DNA of 64,000 nt from Rhizobium sp. 007 (GCF_015353075.1 NZ_CP064187.1:806001-870000), one strand, 5' to 3'; shown: positions 1 to 9,333, numbered from the stretch's first letter. Translations and numbers: made by a program. Notes: generated by a model from the letters alone, not told the origin.

Positions 1-748
1 TGACCGAGGCGGTTGCGAAATAAAAGCCCAGCACCCGCTCGACGGAGCTGATGACGCGGATGGCCGTGAGCCGCTGCTGGCGGGTGCGGAAGGTCAGGAT
101 GATCGTCTTGCGCAGGTTGACGCGCCCGGAGAGAAAAAGCAGCAGGGCGGCAAAGAAAATCAGCGCCTGCACGAGCGCCGGCGTCAGGTTTGTCGTCACC
201 ACATGCAGCACGTTTCCGGTGTTTTCGAGCAGCGCATTGATCGAGATCGGCCCGCTCTGGAGGCTTGCGGGGGTAATGCGCAGCCAGCGTATCTGCTCCA
301 GATAGGGCATGATCCGGTTGATCGTCCTTTCGATGAACGCCGGAGCTTCGTTGGTCAGCGTCGTCAAAGGCCCGGAAAGCGAGCTGACGACGAAGAAGAT
401 GACCAGCGCAACGGCGCTTGAAAGGATGATGGCAACGGTGACGCGCGGCACGCCGAGCTTGCTCAATTTTTCCGCCGCCATGCCGAGGATCATGCCTACC
501 ACTACGGCGAGCGTGATGGGGATCAGGATCAGCGACATCTGGTATAGGACCGCAAGGCCAAGGATCGCGAAAATCCCGATCATCGCCCAGGCCATGCTGA
601 CGTCGAGCGCATCCTTCTGGACGCGGTGCGCCGGCGCCTGCGGCATCTCTTCCGTCGCGGTGGTCAGCGTGTCTTCCCATGCGCTCGTCCGCCGCTCGCC
701 GATTGCGATCTTCTTTGCTTGTTTCCGGATGCCGTTGGCGAAGCCCAT
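1..748 (-). CDS. AI-2E family transporter (PerM/YdgG type), N-terminal part
   Basis: The minus-strand frame is open from an ATG at 748 to the left window edge, so the gene is cut off (about 249 residues visible). After a polar N-terminus of about 50 residues come paired hydrophobic segments (around residues 53-72 and 73-92), another near 103-123 and a later pair near residues 190-210, the layout of the AI-2E exporter/PerM permease family. Members are inner-membrane proteins proposed to export small molecules or cations; the substrate cannot be read from sequence. It diverges from the methyltransferase at 924. Family assignment is from hydropathy pattern and general resemblance. Confidence 0.7.
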   Translation of the reverse strand, partial: MGFANGIRKQAKKIAIGERRTSAWEDTLTTATEEMPQAPAHRVQKDALDVSMAWAMIGIFAILGLAVLYQMSLILIPITLAVVVGMILGMAAEKLSKLGVPRVTVAIILSSAVALVIFFVVSSLSGPLTTLTNEAPAFIERTINRIMPYLEQIRWLRITPASLQSGPISINALLENTGNVLHVVTTNLTPALVQALIFFAALLLFLSGRVNLRKTIILTFRTRQQRLTAIRVISSVERVLGFYFATASV

Positions 749-923
749 CTATGGAATGTCCCCGAAAGCCTCATTGGCTCGAAACGGAAACGCACGGAAT
801 GCGTGTTGGTTCCCGGCAGGCTGGCGTGCCGACGGATACTCAGTTTGGGCAAATTGACAATCGCGCGGCCTACTCGGAATAGTTTTGCGGGCTGGTCTTA
901 CCTCGGTGGAAATGGAGGGTGAC

Positions 924-1985
924 ATGCGCGAACCCGATATGCAGAAACTCGATAAACTGGTCGAACGGCTGGTCGGCGATGTCGGAGCTGCGGTCTCCGG
1001 CGCGCTCGTCGTGCTCGGCGATGATCTCGGTCTGTTCAAGGCTCTGGCGGACGGCGAGCCGCGGGATGTGGCGCGCCTTGCGAAGGAGACCGGGCTGAAG
1101 GAGCGCTATCTCCGCGAATGGCTCTCGGCGATGGCCGCAGCCGATTACATAACCTATGACGACGGGACGGACCGCTTCCATCTCACGCCCGAGCAGGCGA
1201 TGGTGTTTGCACAAGAAGACAGCCCCGCCTTCTTCGCCGGCGCCTTTCAGGTGACGCAGTCCATGTGGATGGACGAGCCGAAGATCGCCGAAGCCTTCCG
1301 CAGCGGACGGGGCGTCGGCTGGCACGAACATAGTGTCTGCCTCTTCCGCGGCACCGAACGCTTCTTCCGGCCCGGCTACAACACGCATCTGGTTTCAAGC
1401 TGGATACCGGCGCTGAATGGCGTTGAGGCAAAGCTCAAGGCTGGTGCCAAGGTCGCGGATGTCGGCTGCGGCCATGGTGCGTCGACAATCCTGATGGCGC
1501 AGGCCTATCCCGCCTCGCGATTCTTCGGCTTCGATTATCATGCTCCCTCGATCGAGAAAGCCAGGGCCGCGGCTGAGGAGGCAGGCGTCGGCGACCGCGT
1601 CACCTTCCGGCAGGCCACTGCGGCCGAATTCCCCCCGCAGGGATATGACATGGTCGCAATGTTCGATTGCCTGCACGACATGGGAGATCCGGTCGGTGCC
1701 GGCCGTCATGTCAAGGAAACGCTAGGCCCCGGCGGCACCTGGCTGATCGTCGAGCCATTTGCCCACGACAATCTGAAGGACAACCTCAATCCGGTCGGAC
1801 GCGTCTATTACGGCGCTTCGACGATGATTTGCACCCCGGCGTCGCTGTCGCAGGAGGTCGGCCTCGGCCTTGGCGCCCAGGCGGGCGAGATGAGGCTCAG
1901 GAAAGTGGCGCTCGACGCCGGCTTCTCGCATTTCCGCCGGGCGACGGAAACGCCGTTCAACATGGTGTTCGAGGCGCGGGCGTAG
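924..1985 (+). CDS. Class I SAM-dependent methyltransferase with N-terminal winged-helix region
   Basis: The 353-residue protein has an N-terminal helical/winged-helix segment (about residues 15-100, with LKERYLREWLSAM) of the kind found in Rv2258c-type methyltransferases. A Rossmann methyltransferase domain follows, with the SAM-binding motif VADVGCGHGAST near residue 175 and a motif-IV-like MFDCLHDMGDP. The ATG at 924 is preferred over the ATG at 912 and an upstream start at 885 because GGAGG lies five bases before it. The substrate is unknown. It is divergent from the AI-2E permease and convergent with the VOC gene. Confidence 0.8.
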   Translation: MREPDMQKLDKLVERLVGDVGAAVSGALVVLGDDLGLFKALADGEPRDVARLAKETGLKERYLREWLSAMAAADYITYDDGTDRFHLTPEQAMVFAQEDSPAFFAGAFQVTQSMWMDEPKIAEAFRSGRGVGWHEHSVCLFRGTERFFRPGYNTHLVSSWIPALNGVEAKLKAGAKVADVGCGHGASTILMAQAYPASRFFGFDYHAPSIEKARAAAEEAGVGDRVTFRQATAAEFPPQGYDMVAMFDCLHDMGDPVGAGRHVKETLGPGGTWLIVEPFAHDNLKDNLNPVGRVYYGASTMICTPASLSQEVGLGLGAQAGEMRLRKVALDAGFSHFRRATETPFNMVFEARA

Positions 1986-2017
1986 CGGCTCGAAGGAATG
2001 GGGGACGGACCGTTGCC

Positions 2018-2971
2018 TCAAGCCGAAAGCGTCAGCCCGATGCCCCACGGATCCTTGAGGAACACGCCGCCGTCGCGCTTTGCGCTGTCGATCTCCAGCC
2101 GGTCGAGTGCCGCCACCGCATTGTCGAGCGCCGCCTTGTCGTTGAAGCGCAGCGTGTAGTCGGAAAGGCCGGTCATACCGTCGGCGCGAGTGCCGGCGCC
2201 GCGGCTGTTCCAGATGTTGGCGGCGACGTGATGGTGGTAGCCGCCAGTTGCAAAGAAGCTCGCGCCGGGATAGCGCGCCATCAGCTTCAGGCCGAGGACG
2301 TCGCGATAGAAAGCATCGGCTTGCGGAATGTCGCCGACCTGCAGATGGATATGCCCGATCGCCGTGCCGTCGGCCATGCCGCCCCAGGCATCCTCGGGCG
2401 CACTGTCGTAGAGCGCCTGCAGATCGAGGCGGATCGTTGCCATTTCGACCTGGCCGTCCTGGTGGAATTTCCAGGCTTCGTGCGCCCGGTCGGCGTAAAT
2501 CTCGATGCCATTGCCTTCGGGATCGGAGAGATAGATGGCTTCGCTGACGAGATGATCGGAGGCGCCGTCGAGCACGACATCGTTATGGGCCGCATGGCGC
2601 AGCCAGCGGGCAAGTTCCGTGCGGTTCGGCATCAGGAAGGCGGTGTGAAAGAGGCCGGCCGCATTGCGCGGCGCGATCTGCGCCTTGCTGTCCGTCGTCA
2701 GCGTCAGGAGCGGCAGCCCGTTCACGCCGAGCACCTCGCCGCTCGGCGCCTTCTCGATCACCTCGAGGCCGAGCATCGACTGATAGAAGCTCGAGACCAG
2801 CGGCAGGTCGGTGACGACCAGATGCGACTGGCCGACATAGGCAGGCCGCGTCAGCGCATAAGAGGTTTCGGTCGTCATATGTCTATCTCCTGCCATGGAA
2901 GGGAAAGGCGCACCGGCGGCGGCAGCGAAAGCGCTGCCCGTAGCAAGCTCGAGGAATGTTCGCCGGTCCAT
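2018..2971 (-). CDS. VOC (glyoxalase/ring-cleavage dioxygenase fold) protein, possibly with a Tat-like leader
   Basis: Two VOC modules are visible: the first begins VGQSHLVVTDLPLVSSFYQ, the second IGHIHLQVGDIPQADAFY. Metal-ligand-type residues (GQSHL, GLFHTAF, GIEIYAD, GHIHL, then HHHVAAN) resemble CatE/catechol 2,3-dioxygenase-like proteins. Two starts are possible. The ATG at 2971 adds 31 residues beginning MDRRTFLELATGSAF, a textbook twin-arginine leader. The ATG at 2878 gives the usual cytoplasmic length (about 286 aa) and has AGGAG upstream. I list the longer form because such a leader is unlikely by chance. The substrate is not known. Confidence 0.8.
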   Translation of the reverse strand: MDRRTFLELATGSAFAAAAGAPFPSMAGDRHMTTETSYALTRPAYVGQSHLVVTDLPLVSSFYQSMLGLEVIEKAPSGEVLGVNGLPLLTLTTDSKAQIAPRNAAGLFHTAFLMPNRTELARWLRHAAHNDVVLDGASDHLVSEAIYLSDPEGNGIEIYADRAHEAWKFHQDGQVEMATIRLDLQALYDSAPEDAWGGMADGTAIGHIHLQVGDIPQADAFYRDVLGLKLMARYPGASFFATGGYHHHVAANIWNSRGAGTRADGMTGLSDYTLRFNDKAALDNAVAALDRLEIDSAKRDGGVFLKDPWGIGLTLSA

Positions 2972-3153
2972 TTCGCCTTCAAGTCCTCTCGAGCCGCTGT
3001 ACTTGTAGTTTATATGGCGGATTCCGATTGTTCACAGAAGATCAGTTTTTGAGGATAAAGCGTTGAGCGAATGTTGACGATCGCTTGTGCCCACTTGAAC
3101 CTGTCCATCGCGCGTTATCTTCTTTTGTAGGTAAGCCCGATGTGGAGGAAACC

Positions 3154-3564
3154 ATGTACAAGAAGATCATCGTCCCTATCGAGATGGGTACGGTCGAGAG
3201 GGGGGAAAGGGCATTCCGCAAGGCTGCGACGCTGCTTGATGCCGGCGGGGAGATCATCCTGCTCAATGTCGTGCAGGACGTGCCGACCTATATCGCCGTC
3301 GACCTACCGGCTGAACTGATCGACAATGCGATCGATGATGGACGCGCGCAGCTGGAGCAGATGCGGCTGAAGACCGGAATTGCGGCGAAGGTGGAGATCG
3401 GCCGCGGCCCGCCGGCGCACGGCATACTCGCCGCCGCCGAGGCGCACCACGCCGACCTCATCATCATCGCCTCGCATGTTCCGGATTTCTCGAACTATTT
3501 CATCGGTGCGACCGCTGACCGGGTGGTACGCCACGCCAAATGCTCGGTGCTGGTGGATCGGTAA
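3154..3564 (+). CDS. Universal stress protein, UspA family
   Basis: The 136-residue single-domain protein has the UspA fold: N-terminal strand YKKIIVPIEMG, a middle ADLIIIASHVP segment, and the C-terminal nucleotide-binding signature with ATADRVVRHAKCSVLVDR. It is probably a cytoplasmic ATP-binding stress protein. The ATG at 3154 has GGAGG at 3144-3148, which decides it over an upstream in-frame start. It stands alone, with the VOC gene convergent upstream and the TrhA-type gene about 100 bases downstream. Confidence 0.88.
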   Translation: MYKKIIVPIEMGTVERGERAFRKAATLLDAGGEIILLNVVQDVPTYIAVDLPAELIDNAIDDGRAQLEQMRLKTGIAAKVEIGRGPPAHGILAAAEAHHADLIIIASHVPDFSNYFIGATADRVVRHAKCSVLVDR

Positions 3565-3671
3565 GGATTAAAGCGTTTCATGAAGTTTTACCGCGCACGG
3601 TGCTGCCGGCTGTTGCGCCGCCGGCCGTTCAGTGAGAGCATCGGTAAGGGTCGAGGAATGGGTGCGCATTA

Positions 3672-4340
3672 ATGGGCGAGTTCAACGGCATTCGCTGGGC
3701 TTACGACAGATATGAGCTGATCGCCGACGGCATCGTGCACGGCGTCGGCCTGGCGCTTGCGCTCGTCGGTGCGACCGTGCTGATTTTCTATGCGACGGTT
3801 TGGAGCTCCTACGGCGAGATCGCGGCCGCCTGGATTTACGGCGTCGGCCTTGTGCTGACACTCGGCATTTCCTTTTCCTACAATGCCTGGCCGGTGTCGC
3901 CCACCAAATGGTACCTGCGCAGGCTCGATCATTCGGCGATCTTCATCCTGATCGCCGCGACCTATACGCCCTTCCTTGAACGCGGTGCCGACGACCCGCT
4001 GCTCTTCGCCATGCTGATTGCCATCTGGGCGATGGCGGCCGCCGGCATCTTCCTGAAATGCGCCTTTCCTGGGCGCTACGACAAGCTGACGATCCTGCTC
4101 TATCTCGCCATGGGCTGGAGCGGCATTCTGGTTGCCGGGCCGGTCGCCTCGCGCATTCCCTTCGCTTCGATGCTTTTGATCGTCATCGGCGGCATCATCT
4201 ATTCGGCAGGTGTGATTTTCCACGTCTGGGAAAAGCTGCGCTTCCAGAACGCCATCTGGCATGGCTTCGTGGTTGCCGCCGCAGCGGTACATTATTCGGC
4301 GGTACTCACCTGCTTCAGCATGGGCGCTGCCAGGCTCTGA
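3672..4340 (+). CDS. trhA: Hemolysin III / TrhA family membrane protein
   Basis: The 222-residue protein has seven predicted membrane helices. The family's conserved polar residues are present: the N-terminal ELIADGIVHGVG, a central RRLDHSAIFILIAATYTPF, and the late histidines in IWHGFVVAAAAVHY. This is the PAQR-like TrhA/YqfA family, linked elsewhere to membrane energetics and proposed to be metal dependent; the older name hemolysin III is misleading. The length is typical. It is followed by the GNAT gene after about 90 bases, possibly in the same transcript. Confidence 0.85.
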   Translation: MGEFNGIRWAYDRYELIADGIVHGVGLALALVGATVLIFYATVWSSYGEIAAAWIYGVGLVLTLGISFSYNAWPVSPTKWYLRRLDHSAIFILIAATYTPFLERGADDPLLFAMLIAIWAMAAAGIFLKCAFPGRYDKLTILLYLAMGWSGILVAGPVASRIPFASMLLIVIGGIIYSAGVIFHVWEKLRFQNAIWHGFVVAAAAVHYSAVLTCFSMGAARL

Positions 4341-4427
4341 TCGTTCTTTCTTCGCACAAATTCGCGGTTTACATCGCCGAAGGCCAGGCGTATGCGCTTG
4401 GGCCGAACGAACCGGAATGGACATGAC

Positions 4428-4934
4428 ATGACCGACGCCGTCCTCGTGCGCGACGCCACCGAAGCCGATCTTGCGGCGATCCGCGACATCTACAACCACG
4501 CCGTCGAACACACGACGGCGATCTGGAACGAAACCCTTGTCGATCTCGAAAACCGCGCCGAATGGTTCCGGGCGCGCAAGGCGAGGGGCTTTCCGGTTCT
4601 GGTCGCGGAAAAGGCGGGGCAGGTCGCGGGCTACGCCACCTACGGCGACTGGCGGGCCTTCGACGGCTATCGCCATACGGCCGAGCACTCCGTCTATGTC
4701 GACAAGGACTGCCGCGGCGGCGGCATTGGCAAGCTTTTGATGCAGGCGCTTATCGAGAAGGCCAAAGAGAACGGCGTCCACGTCATGATCGCCGGCATCG
4801 AGTCGGAAAACGTCGCCTCGATCCGCCTGCACGAAAAGCTCGGCTTCCGCATCGCCGGCACCTTCTCCGAGGTCGGCACCAAGTTCGGCCGCTGGCTCGA
4901 TCTCACCTGCATGGAACTCAAGCTTTCGAAGTGA
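4428..4934 (+). CDS. GNAT N-acetyltransferase, phosphinothricin acetyltransferase-like
   Basis: The 168-residue GNAT protein opens VRDATEADLAAIRDIYNHAV, as in phosphinothricin/methionine sulfoximine acetyltransferases. Later features are YVDKDCRGGGIGKLLMQ (acetyl-CoA binding loop, about residues 90-106) and a SIRLHEKLGF motif. The likely reaction is N-acetylation of a small amine or amino-acid analogue with acetyl-CoA. The start at 4428 matches the family N-terminus; an upstream in-frame ATG at 4392 would add twelve atypical residues. The resistance-type name reflects family similarity only. Confidence 0.85.
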   Translation: MTDAVLVRDATEADLAAIRDIYNHAVEHTTAIWNETLVDLENRAEWFRARKARGFPVLVAEKAGQVAGYATYGDWRAFDGYRHTAEHSVYVDKDCRGGGIGKLLMQALIEKAKENGVHVMIAGIESENVASIRLHEKLGFRIAGTFSEVGTKFGRWLDLTCMELKLSK

Positions 4935-5011
4935 CCCCTCGTCGTTCAAGCGGGCATTCTTGGCACTTCAATCGCAGGCGAGGGAGCGGCAAACGAGGCA
5001 TCGCTGTCTTG

Positions 5012-5038
5012 CGCTGCCCTCATCCCTGTGACGGGCAC
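5012..5038. repeat. Variant copy of a short interspersed palindromic element
   Basis: The sequence runs CCCTCATCCCTGTGACGGGC followed by ACAGG. It matches the pattern CTCATTCCTGTG..CACAGGAAT seen more perfectly at 8683-8713 and partially at 8616-8646 and 36431-36455. It lies in the spacer between the GNAT gene and msrB. This copy has mismatches in the arms, so it is probably a decayed member of a dispersed rhizobial palindromic repeat. Confidence 0.45.
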
Positions 5039-5102
5039 AGGCGGTCGATCGTTTCCCTTACCGGAAAATAGCTGGCGGTGGTGATGAGCGCCCGTGCGTT
5101 GC

Positions 5103-5513
5103 CTATTTCCCCGGCTCGAACACCATCGAATGTCCGTTGATGCAGTAGCGCAGGCCCGTCGGCGGCGGGCCATCGGGGAAGACGTGGCCGAGATGTGCAT
5201 CGCATCTGCTGCAGCAGATCTCCGTACGGACCATGCCGTAGGAGCTGTCGCGATGCTCTGTCACCGCATCCGGCGAGACCGGTTCGAAATAGCTCGGCCA
5301 GCCGCAGCCGGCATCGAATTTGGTATCGGAGCGGAAGAGCGGCGCGTTACAGCCGACGCAGCGGTAGAGGCCGGTCTCGAAGCTGTCCCAGTAGGGGCCG
5401 GTAAAGGCGCGTTCCGTGCCGTGCTGGCGCGTGATGCGATATTGCTCCGGCGTTAGCTGCTCTTTCCATTCTGCGTCGGTCTTGCGGACTTTGGCGGTCG
5501 TGGTGTCGGACAT
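5103..5513 (-). CDS. msrB: Peptide-methionine (R)-S-oxide reductase MsrB
   Basis: The 136-residue protein reduces R-methionine sulfoxide in proteins. The two zinc-binding CXXC pairs are present (C52-C55 in RCVGCNAPL and C101-C104 in [13 protein letters not shown]), as is the catalytic cysteine C124 in [12 protein letters not shown]. The start at 5513 is preceded by GGAG eight bases upstream and gives the normal family length; the longer upstream frame starts with atypical sequence. It probably acts in the cytoplasm, since no signal peptide is seen. It is convergent with the GNAT gene. Confidence 0.93.
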   Translation of the reverse strand: MSDTTTAKVRKTDAEWKEQLTPEQYRITRQHGTERAFTGPYWDSFETGLYRCVGCNAPLFRSDTKFDAGCGWPSYFEPVSPDAVTEHRDSSYGMVRTEICCSRCDAHLGHVFPDGPPPTGLRYCINGHSMVFEPGK

Positions 5514-5836
5514 CAGGCATGCTCCTTTCGCGCCGGAGGGGCGGTTCCGTCTTGGCCAGAATGTGGGGCGCAAGACAAGCGGGATCAAGACAGGACGGAT
5601 TAGCCCGGCAATCATGTTCTATCGCGGGCCGTCGAAATATCTACACAAGGCTCATGCAGTGTGCATCCGCGATTTCGCGGAAAGGCTGCGGCGTAGCTGA
5701 CGGCCCCTCGGGGAGAGGGCAGGGTAAGGGGCAATCGGCGAAATGCCTAGCCTATAGCTAATCCGAATTGATGGTTTGATCCCGACCGCGCCGTTAACGT
5801 ACTTTTAGCCATGGCGGCTGATGCCAGGCGGGGGAT

Positions 5837-6046
5837 ATGGACGTGTTCATCGTTGTTCTGCCGTGGGCCTATTGCCTTGTGGCTGTGCTCTTTCTGACGA
5901 TGACTTTGCTGGAAGGCTGGGCCAACCACGATGGTTGGACGTTGGCCCGCCTCGCAGGCGCGGTGGCATGCATCCTCTGGCCGCTGACCGTGATTGTCCT
6001 GCTGTTTCACATGTTTGCTTCTGCCGCTACGCTCCGCCAGGCCTGA
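5837..6046 (+). CDS. Small two-helix membrane protein, unknown function
   Basis: The 69-residue protein has two clear hydrophobic segments (about residues 3-25 and 38-62) separated by a short polar loop containing EGWANHDGWT. A purine-rich GGGGG lies just upstream of the ATG. It is 112 bases before mrpA on the same strand and may be co-transcribed, but I do not recognise it as an Mrp subunit. Function unknown; calling it a gene rests on the hydropathy, the start context and position. Confidence 0.55.
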   Translation: MDVFIVVLPWAYCLVAVLFLTMTLLEGWANHDGWTLARLAGAVACILWPLTVIVLLFHMFASAATLRQA

Positions 6047-6158
6047 TCGGTCCCGCCTCCGATCATTCATCCAAACCTCCTCCGAAATTGCTTGAGGGCG
6101 CTTGCCGATTACCCTAAGTTCGCGCCAACGCATCACTTTCTGGCAATGAGGAGGGGAC

Positions 6159-8525
6159 ATGGCCGGTGTCACTGGTCTGACATTTTTGGCCTTGTGCCTG
6201 CCGCTTCTCGGCGCCTTGCTTTCCCCTTTCGTCATTCGCCGGCTCGGCGCAAGCGGCGTCTGGCTGCTGGCGGCCGTGCCGTTCCTGTCGTTCCTGCACT
6301 TCCTTCGCTTCATACCTGGCGTCGCCCGCGGCGAGGTGGTGACCGGCGGATATTCCTGGGTGCCGAGCTACAATCTGAGCTTCTCTTGGTTTTTCGACGG
6401 GCTGTCGCTCACCTTTGCGCTGCTGATTACCGGCATCGGCACGCTGATCGTGCTTTATGCCGGCGGCTACCTGAAGGGGCATCCGCAGCAGGGGCGTTTC
6501 TTCTCCTTTATCTTCCTGTTCATGGGCGCGATGCTCGGCGTCGTCGTCTCGGACAGTTTCCTGATGTTCTTCATCTTCTGGGAGCTGACCTCCATCACCT
6601 CCTTCCTGCTGATCGGCTTCGACCATGAGCGGGAGGCGGCACGACGGGCGGCACTTCAAGCGCTGGTGGTGACCGGCGGTGGCGGGCTTTGCCTGCTGGC
6701 CGGCCTGCTCTTTCTCTGGAACATCACCGGCGTCACGCAGATGTCGCTGCTTTCGCCGTTCGGCGATGTCGTCCGCGGCAGCCCGTTTTATCTGGCAACG
6801 CTCGGTCTCGTGCTGTGCGGCGCCTTTACCAAATCGGCGCAGTTTCCATTTCACTTCTGGCTGCCGAACGCCATGGAGGCGCCGACGCCGGTATCGGCCT
6901 ACCTGCATTCCGCAACCATGGTGAAGGCCGGCGTGTATCTCCTGATGCGGCTGAACCCGGTGATGGGCGGCACACCGGCTTGGGAAATCCTGCTGCCGTT
7001 CTTCGGCGGCATGACCCTGGTTGCCGGTTCGGCGCTCGCCATTGCCCATGCCGACCTGAAGCTGAAGCTCGCCTATACGACGGTTTCTTCGCTCGGCCTT
7101 CTCGTCCTGCTTACCGGTTTCGGTTCGGAATACGCCATCGAAGCCGCGGTGCTTTACCTGGTGGCGCACTCGCTCTTCAAGGGCGCACTCTTCATGATCG
7201 CGGGCGTCCTCGACCACGAGACGGGCACCCGCGACATCACGAAGCTCGGTGGTTTGCTGAGCGCCATGCCGCTGACCTTTGCGATTGCGATACTCGCCGC
7301 GATCTCGATGGGCGGCCTTCCGCCCTTCTTCGGCTTCCTCGCCAAGGAGGAGATCTACGCTGCGCTCGCCGGTGGCAACCTGCGCTCGCTGGTGTTCACC
7401 GCAGTCGCGATCTTCGGCAATGCGCTGATGTTTGCAATTGCCTTTTCGGTCGGCCTGAAGCCCTTCGTCGGTCAGGCGGCAGAAACCCCGAAACATCCCA
7501 ACGAGGCGCCCGTCCTGCTCTGGCTCGGTCCCGGCATTCTGGCAGTGCTGGGCCTTGCTGGCGCGCTCTTTTCCGGCATCACGCATCACTACGTCTCGTC
7601 GCCGATGGCTTCGGCCGTTCAGGGCGATGCAATCGACGTTGCGATCTCGCCGATGCCGCATCTCGGCCTTCCGCTCGCGCTTTCCGTATTGACCGTGATC
7701 CTTGGCGTTGCGGTCTATTGGAAGATTGAGCTGGCCCGGGCGCTGATGGTGTCCTTCCTGCAGGCGGCAGGGCCGGGGCCGGACCGCGGCTTCGATAGCT
7801 TCATCGCCGGGCTCGTCCGCCTTGCCTGGCGCGTCACCCGCATCGTCCAGCCGGGACGGCTCGAAATCTACGTGACCTGCACCTTTGTCTGCCTCGCCTT
7901 GATTCTCCTCGTGCCGCCGCTGCTTTACGGCGAACTGCCGTCGTTTCCCGTCTGGCCGCGCGGCGTCCAGCTCCATGAATGGGCGATCTTCCTGCTCGCC
8001 GTGATCGGCCTTGCGGCCGTGCTTTGCGCCCGCGACCGGCTGACGGCAATCATCTCGCTTGGCATCCAGGGCTTTTCCGTGGCGTTGATCTTCCTGCTCT
8101 TCGGGGCGCCCGATCTTTCCTTCACCCAGTTCATGGTCGAGACGCTGTCCGTCGTCATCCTGGCGCTCGTCATGACGAGGCTTCGCCTCTCGCCGACCGA
8201 CCCGCGTCCGCTGCGTCAGCGGCTTGGCGACGGCTCGATCGCGCTTGCCTGCGGCCTCGGCTTTGCGCTGCTTCTGATGCGGGCGACGGAGGGGCCGTTC
8301 AATGCGGCGCTGACGGATTTCTTCAACACCCATTCGAAAACCATTGCCCACGGCGCCAATGTCGTGAACGTCATCATCGTCGATTTCCGCGGCACCGACA
8401 CCCTCGGCGAGATCGCCGTCGTCGCCATCACCGGCCTCGCCATCATCGCACTGATCCGCATGCGGGCAGGGGGAGAGCGGAAGCTGGTCGCGCCTGATCC
8501 GGATCGAGTGGAGGCGGCGGAGTGA
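6159..8525 (+). CDS. mrpA: Na+(K+)/H+ antiporter subunit A (MrpA/MnhA/PhaA)
   Basis: The 788-residue polytopic protein is the large proton-conducting subunit of the Mrp antiporter. The N-terminal two thirds are related to respiratory complex I NuoL/ND5: EREAARRAALQALVVTGG, then FHFWLPNAMEAPTPVSAYLH and ADLKLKLAYTTVSSLGLL. The C-terminal part (after about residue 640) carries the MrpA-specific DUF4040 and MrpB-like helices, e.g. GAPDLSFTQFMVETLSVVIL. GAGGAGGGG precedes the ATG. First gene of mrpA-G, but a 388-base palindrome-rich spacer separates it from mrpB. In rhizobia this system (pha) is tied to K+ and alkali tolerance. Confidence 0.93.
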   Translation: MAGVTGLTFLALCLPLLGALLSPFVIRRLGASGVWLLAAVPFLSFLHFLRFIPGVARGEVVTGGYSWVPSYNLSFSWFFDGLSLTFALLITGIGTLIVLYAGGYLKGHPQQGRFFSFIFLFMGAMLGVVVSDSFLMFFIFWELTSITSFLLIGFDHEREAARRAALQALVVTGGGGLCLLAGLLFLWNITGVTQMSLLSPFGDVVRGSPFYLATLGLVLCGAFTKSAQFPFHFWLPNAMEAPTPVSAYLHSATMVKAGVYLLMRLNPVMGGTPAWEILLPFFGGMTLVAGSALAIAHADLKLKLAYTTVSSLGLLVLLTGFGSEYAIEAAVLYLVAHSLFKGALFMIAGVLDHETGTRDITKLGGLLSAMPLTFAIAILAAISMGGLPPFFGFLAKEEIYAALAGGNLRSLVFTAVAIFGNALMFAIAFSVGLKPFVGQAAETPKHPNEAPVLLWLGPGILAVLGLAGALFSGITHHYVSSPMASAVQGDAIDVAISPMPHLGLPLALSVLTVILGVAVYWKIELARALMVSFLQAAGPGPDRGFDSFIAGLVRLAWRVTRIVQPGRLEIYVTCTFVCLALILLVPPLLYGELPSFPVWPRGVQLHEWAIFLLAVIGLAAVLCARDRLTAIISLGIQGFSVALIFLLFGAPDLSFTQFMVETLSVVILALVMTRLRLSPTDPRPLRQRLGDGSIALACGLGFALLLMRATEGPFNAALTDFFNTHSKTIAHGANVVNVIIVDFRGTDTLGEIAVVAITGLAIIALIRMRAGGERKLVAPDPDRVEAAE

Positions 8526-8913
8526 AACGCGTTTGTTTCCATCTCGGATGTTTCCATTCCGGCAGATTTGCAGCGCCCGGTGCTGTTGTCTGGAGACGGC
8601 ATTGCCTCAACCGCCCTCATTCCCGTGCCTGTCATAGGAATCATTCAAAAGGCGGTTCATTCACGGCGCAGACGCGCCGTGGCCTCATTCCTGCGACGAG
8701 CACAGGAATGAGGGGACTATGGGATGAGGGCTGGTGGCAAAGCGCACGCATTCAGCGCGATTCATATCGCCAGGGTGGCGCACGAGGAGGTGATCCTTCG
8801 AGGATGAGGGCGGGTGATGAGGTACGGTTGTCCTTGCCTGCCACATCGACTGACTTGATGGGCGAAGAAGGTAGCCTCGTCCGCCGCTCGCCGCCAAGCG
8901 GAGCACCCACCCG
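8526..8913. other. Palindrome-rich spacer inside the mrp operon
   Basis: This 388-base spacer lies between mrpA and mrpB, whereas all other mrp junctions except C/D overlap by ATGA. It holds a degenerate palindromic element near 8616-8646, an 8-bp hairpin (CACGGCGC/GCGCCGTG) at 8662-8681 and a perfect 11-bp inverted repeat at 8683-8713. No convincing coding sequence was seen. No U-tract follows the hairpins, so they are not obvious terminators; they could stabilise or process the transcript. Confidence 0.6.
8683..8713. repeat. Interspersed palindromic repeat, best copy in window
   Basis: The arms CCTCATTCCTG and CAGGAATGAGG are perfect complements flanking a nine-base loop. The same core (CATTCC...GGAAT) recurs in decayed form at 5012-5038, 8616-8646 and 36431-36455, all outside intact genes, which points to a dispersed intergenic element similar in kind to rhizobial RIME-type repeats. 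I cannot assign it to a named family from the sequence alone. Confidence 0.6.
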
Positions 8914-9333
8914 ATGAACACCCTCATCTTCCGCACCATCGCCCCCTTCCTCGTCGCGCTCATGCTGCTCTTTTCGGTCTTCATCCTGCTGCGCGGCCAC
9001 AACGAGCCGGGCGGCGGCTTCATCGGCGGGCTTATCGCCGCTTCGGCACTGGCGATCTACGGCATCGCGGCCGGCGTGCCGGCTGTGCGCCGGGCAATCC
9101 TCTTTCATCCGCTGTCGATCGCCGGTGCCGGCCTGATGATGTCGGCGGTCGCCGGCCTGGTCTCGATCGCCGCTGCCGTGCCCTTCATGACCGGCCTGTG
9201 GGTCTATCCTTCAATCTTCGGCGTCGAGGTGCCGCTCTCGACGGTCATGCTCTTCGATATCGGCGTCTATTTCGTCGTCGTCGGCGCGATCACCGCCATT
9301 GCGCTCGCCCTTGAGGAAAGGGAGGTGGAGTGA
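8914..9333 (+). CDS. mrpB: Na+(K+)/H+ antiporter subunit B (MrpB)
   Basis: The 139-residue, four-helix MrpB subunit starts [20 protein letters not shown] and has the conserved [20 protein letters not shown] signature of the family. It is a membrane component of the Mrp complex. Its stop overlaps the mrpC start in ATGA, so B and C are translationally coupled. It is separated from mrpA by the palindromic spacer, so it may need its own ribosome entry; a purine-rich AAGCGGAG precedes the ATG. Confidence 0.92.
   Translation: MNTLIFRTIAPFLVALMLLFSVFILLRGHNEPGGGFIGGLIAASALAIYGIAAGVPAVRRAILFHPLSIAGAGLMMSAVAGLVSIAAAVPFMTGLWVYPSIFGVEVPLSTVMLFDIGVYFVVVGAITAIALALEEREVE

Noticed and set aside
5747..6313. 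188-codon minus-strand frame before mrpA
   Set aside because: Covers the small membrane protein and the mrpA start on the other strand; basic low-complexity sequence, no ribosome-binding site.
6114..8351. 745-codon open frame on the minus strand opposite mrpA
   Set aside because: Antisense shadow in GC-rich coding DNA: it is rich in Arg, Gln, Glu and His, has no recognisable domain and no start context, and lies fully under a clear mrpA.
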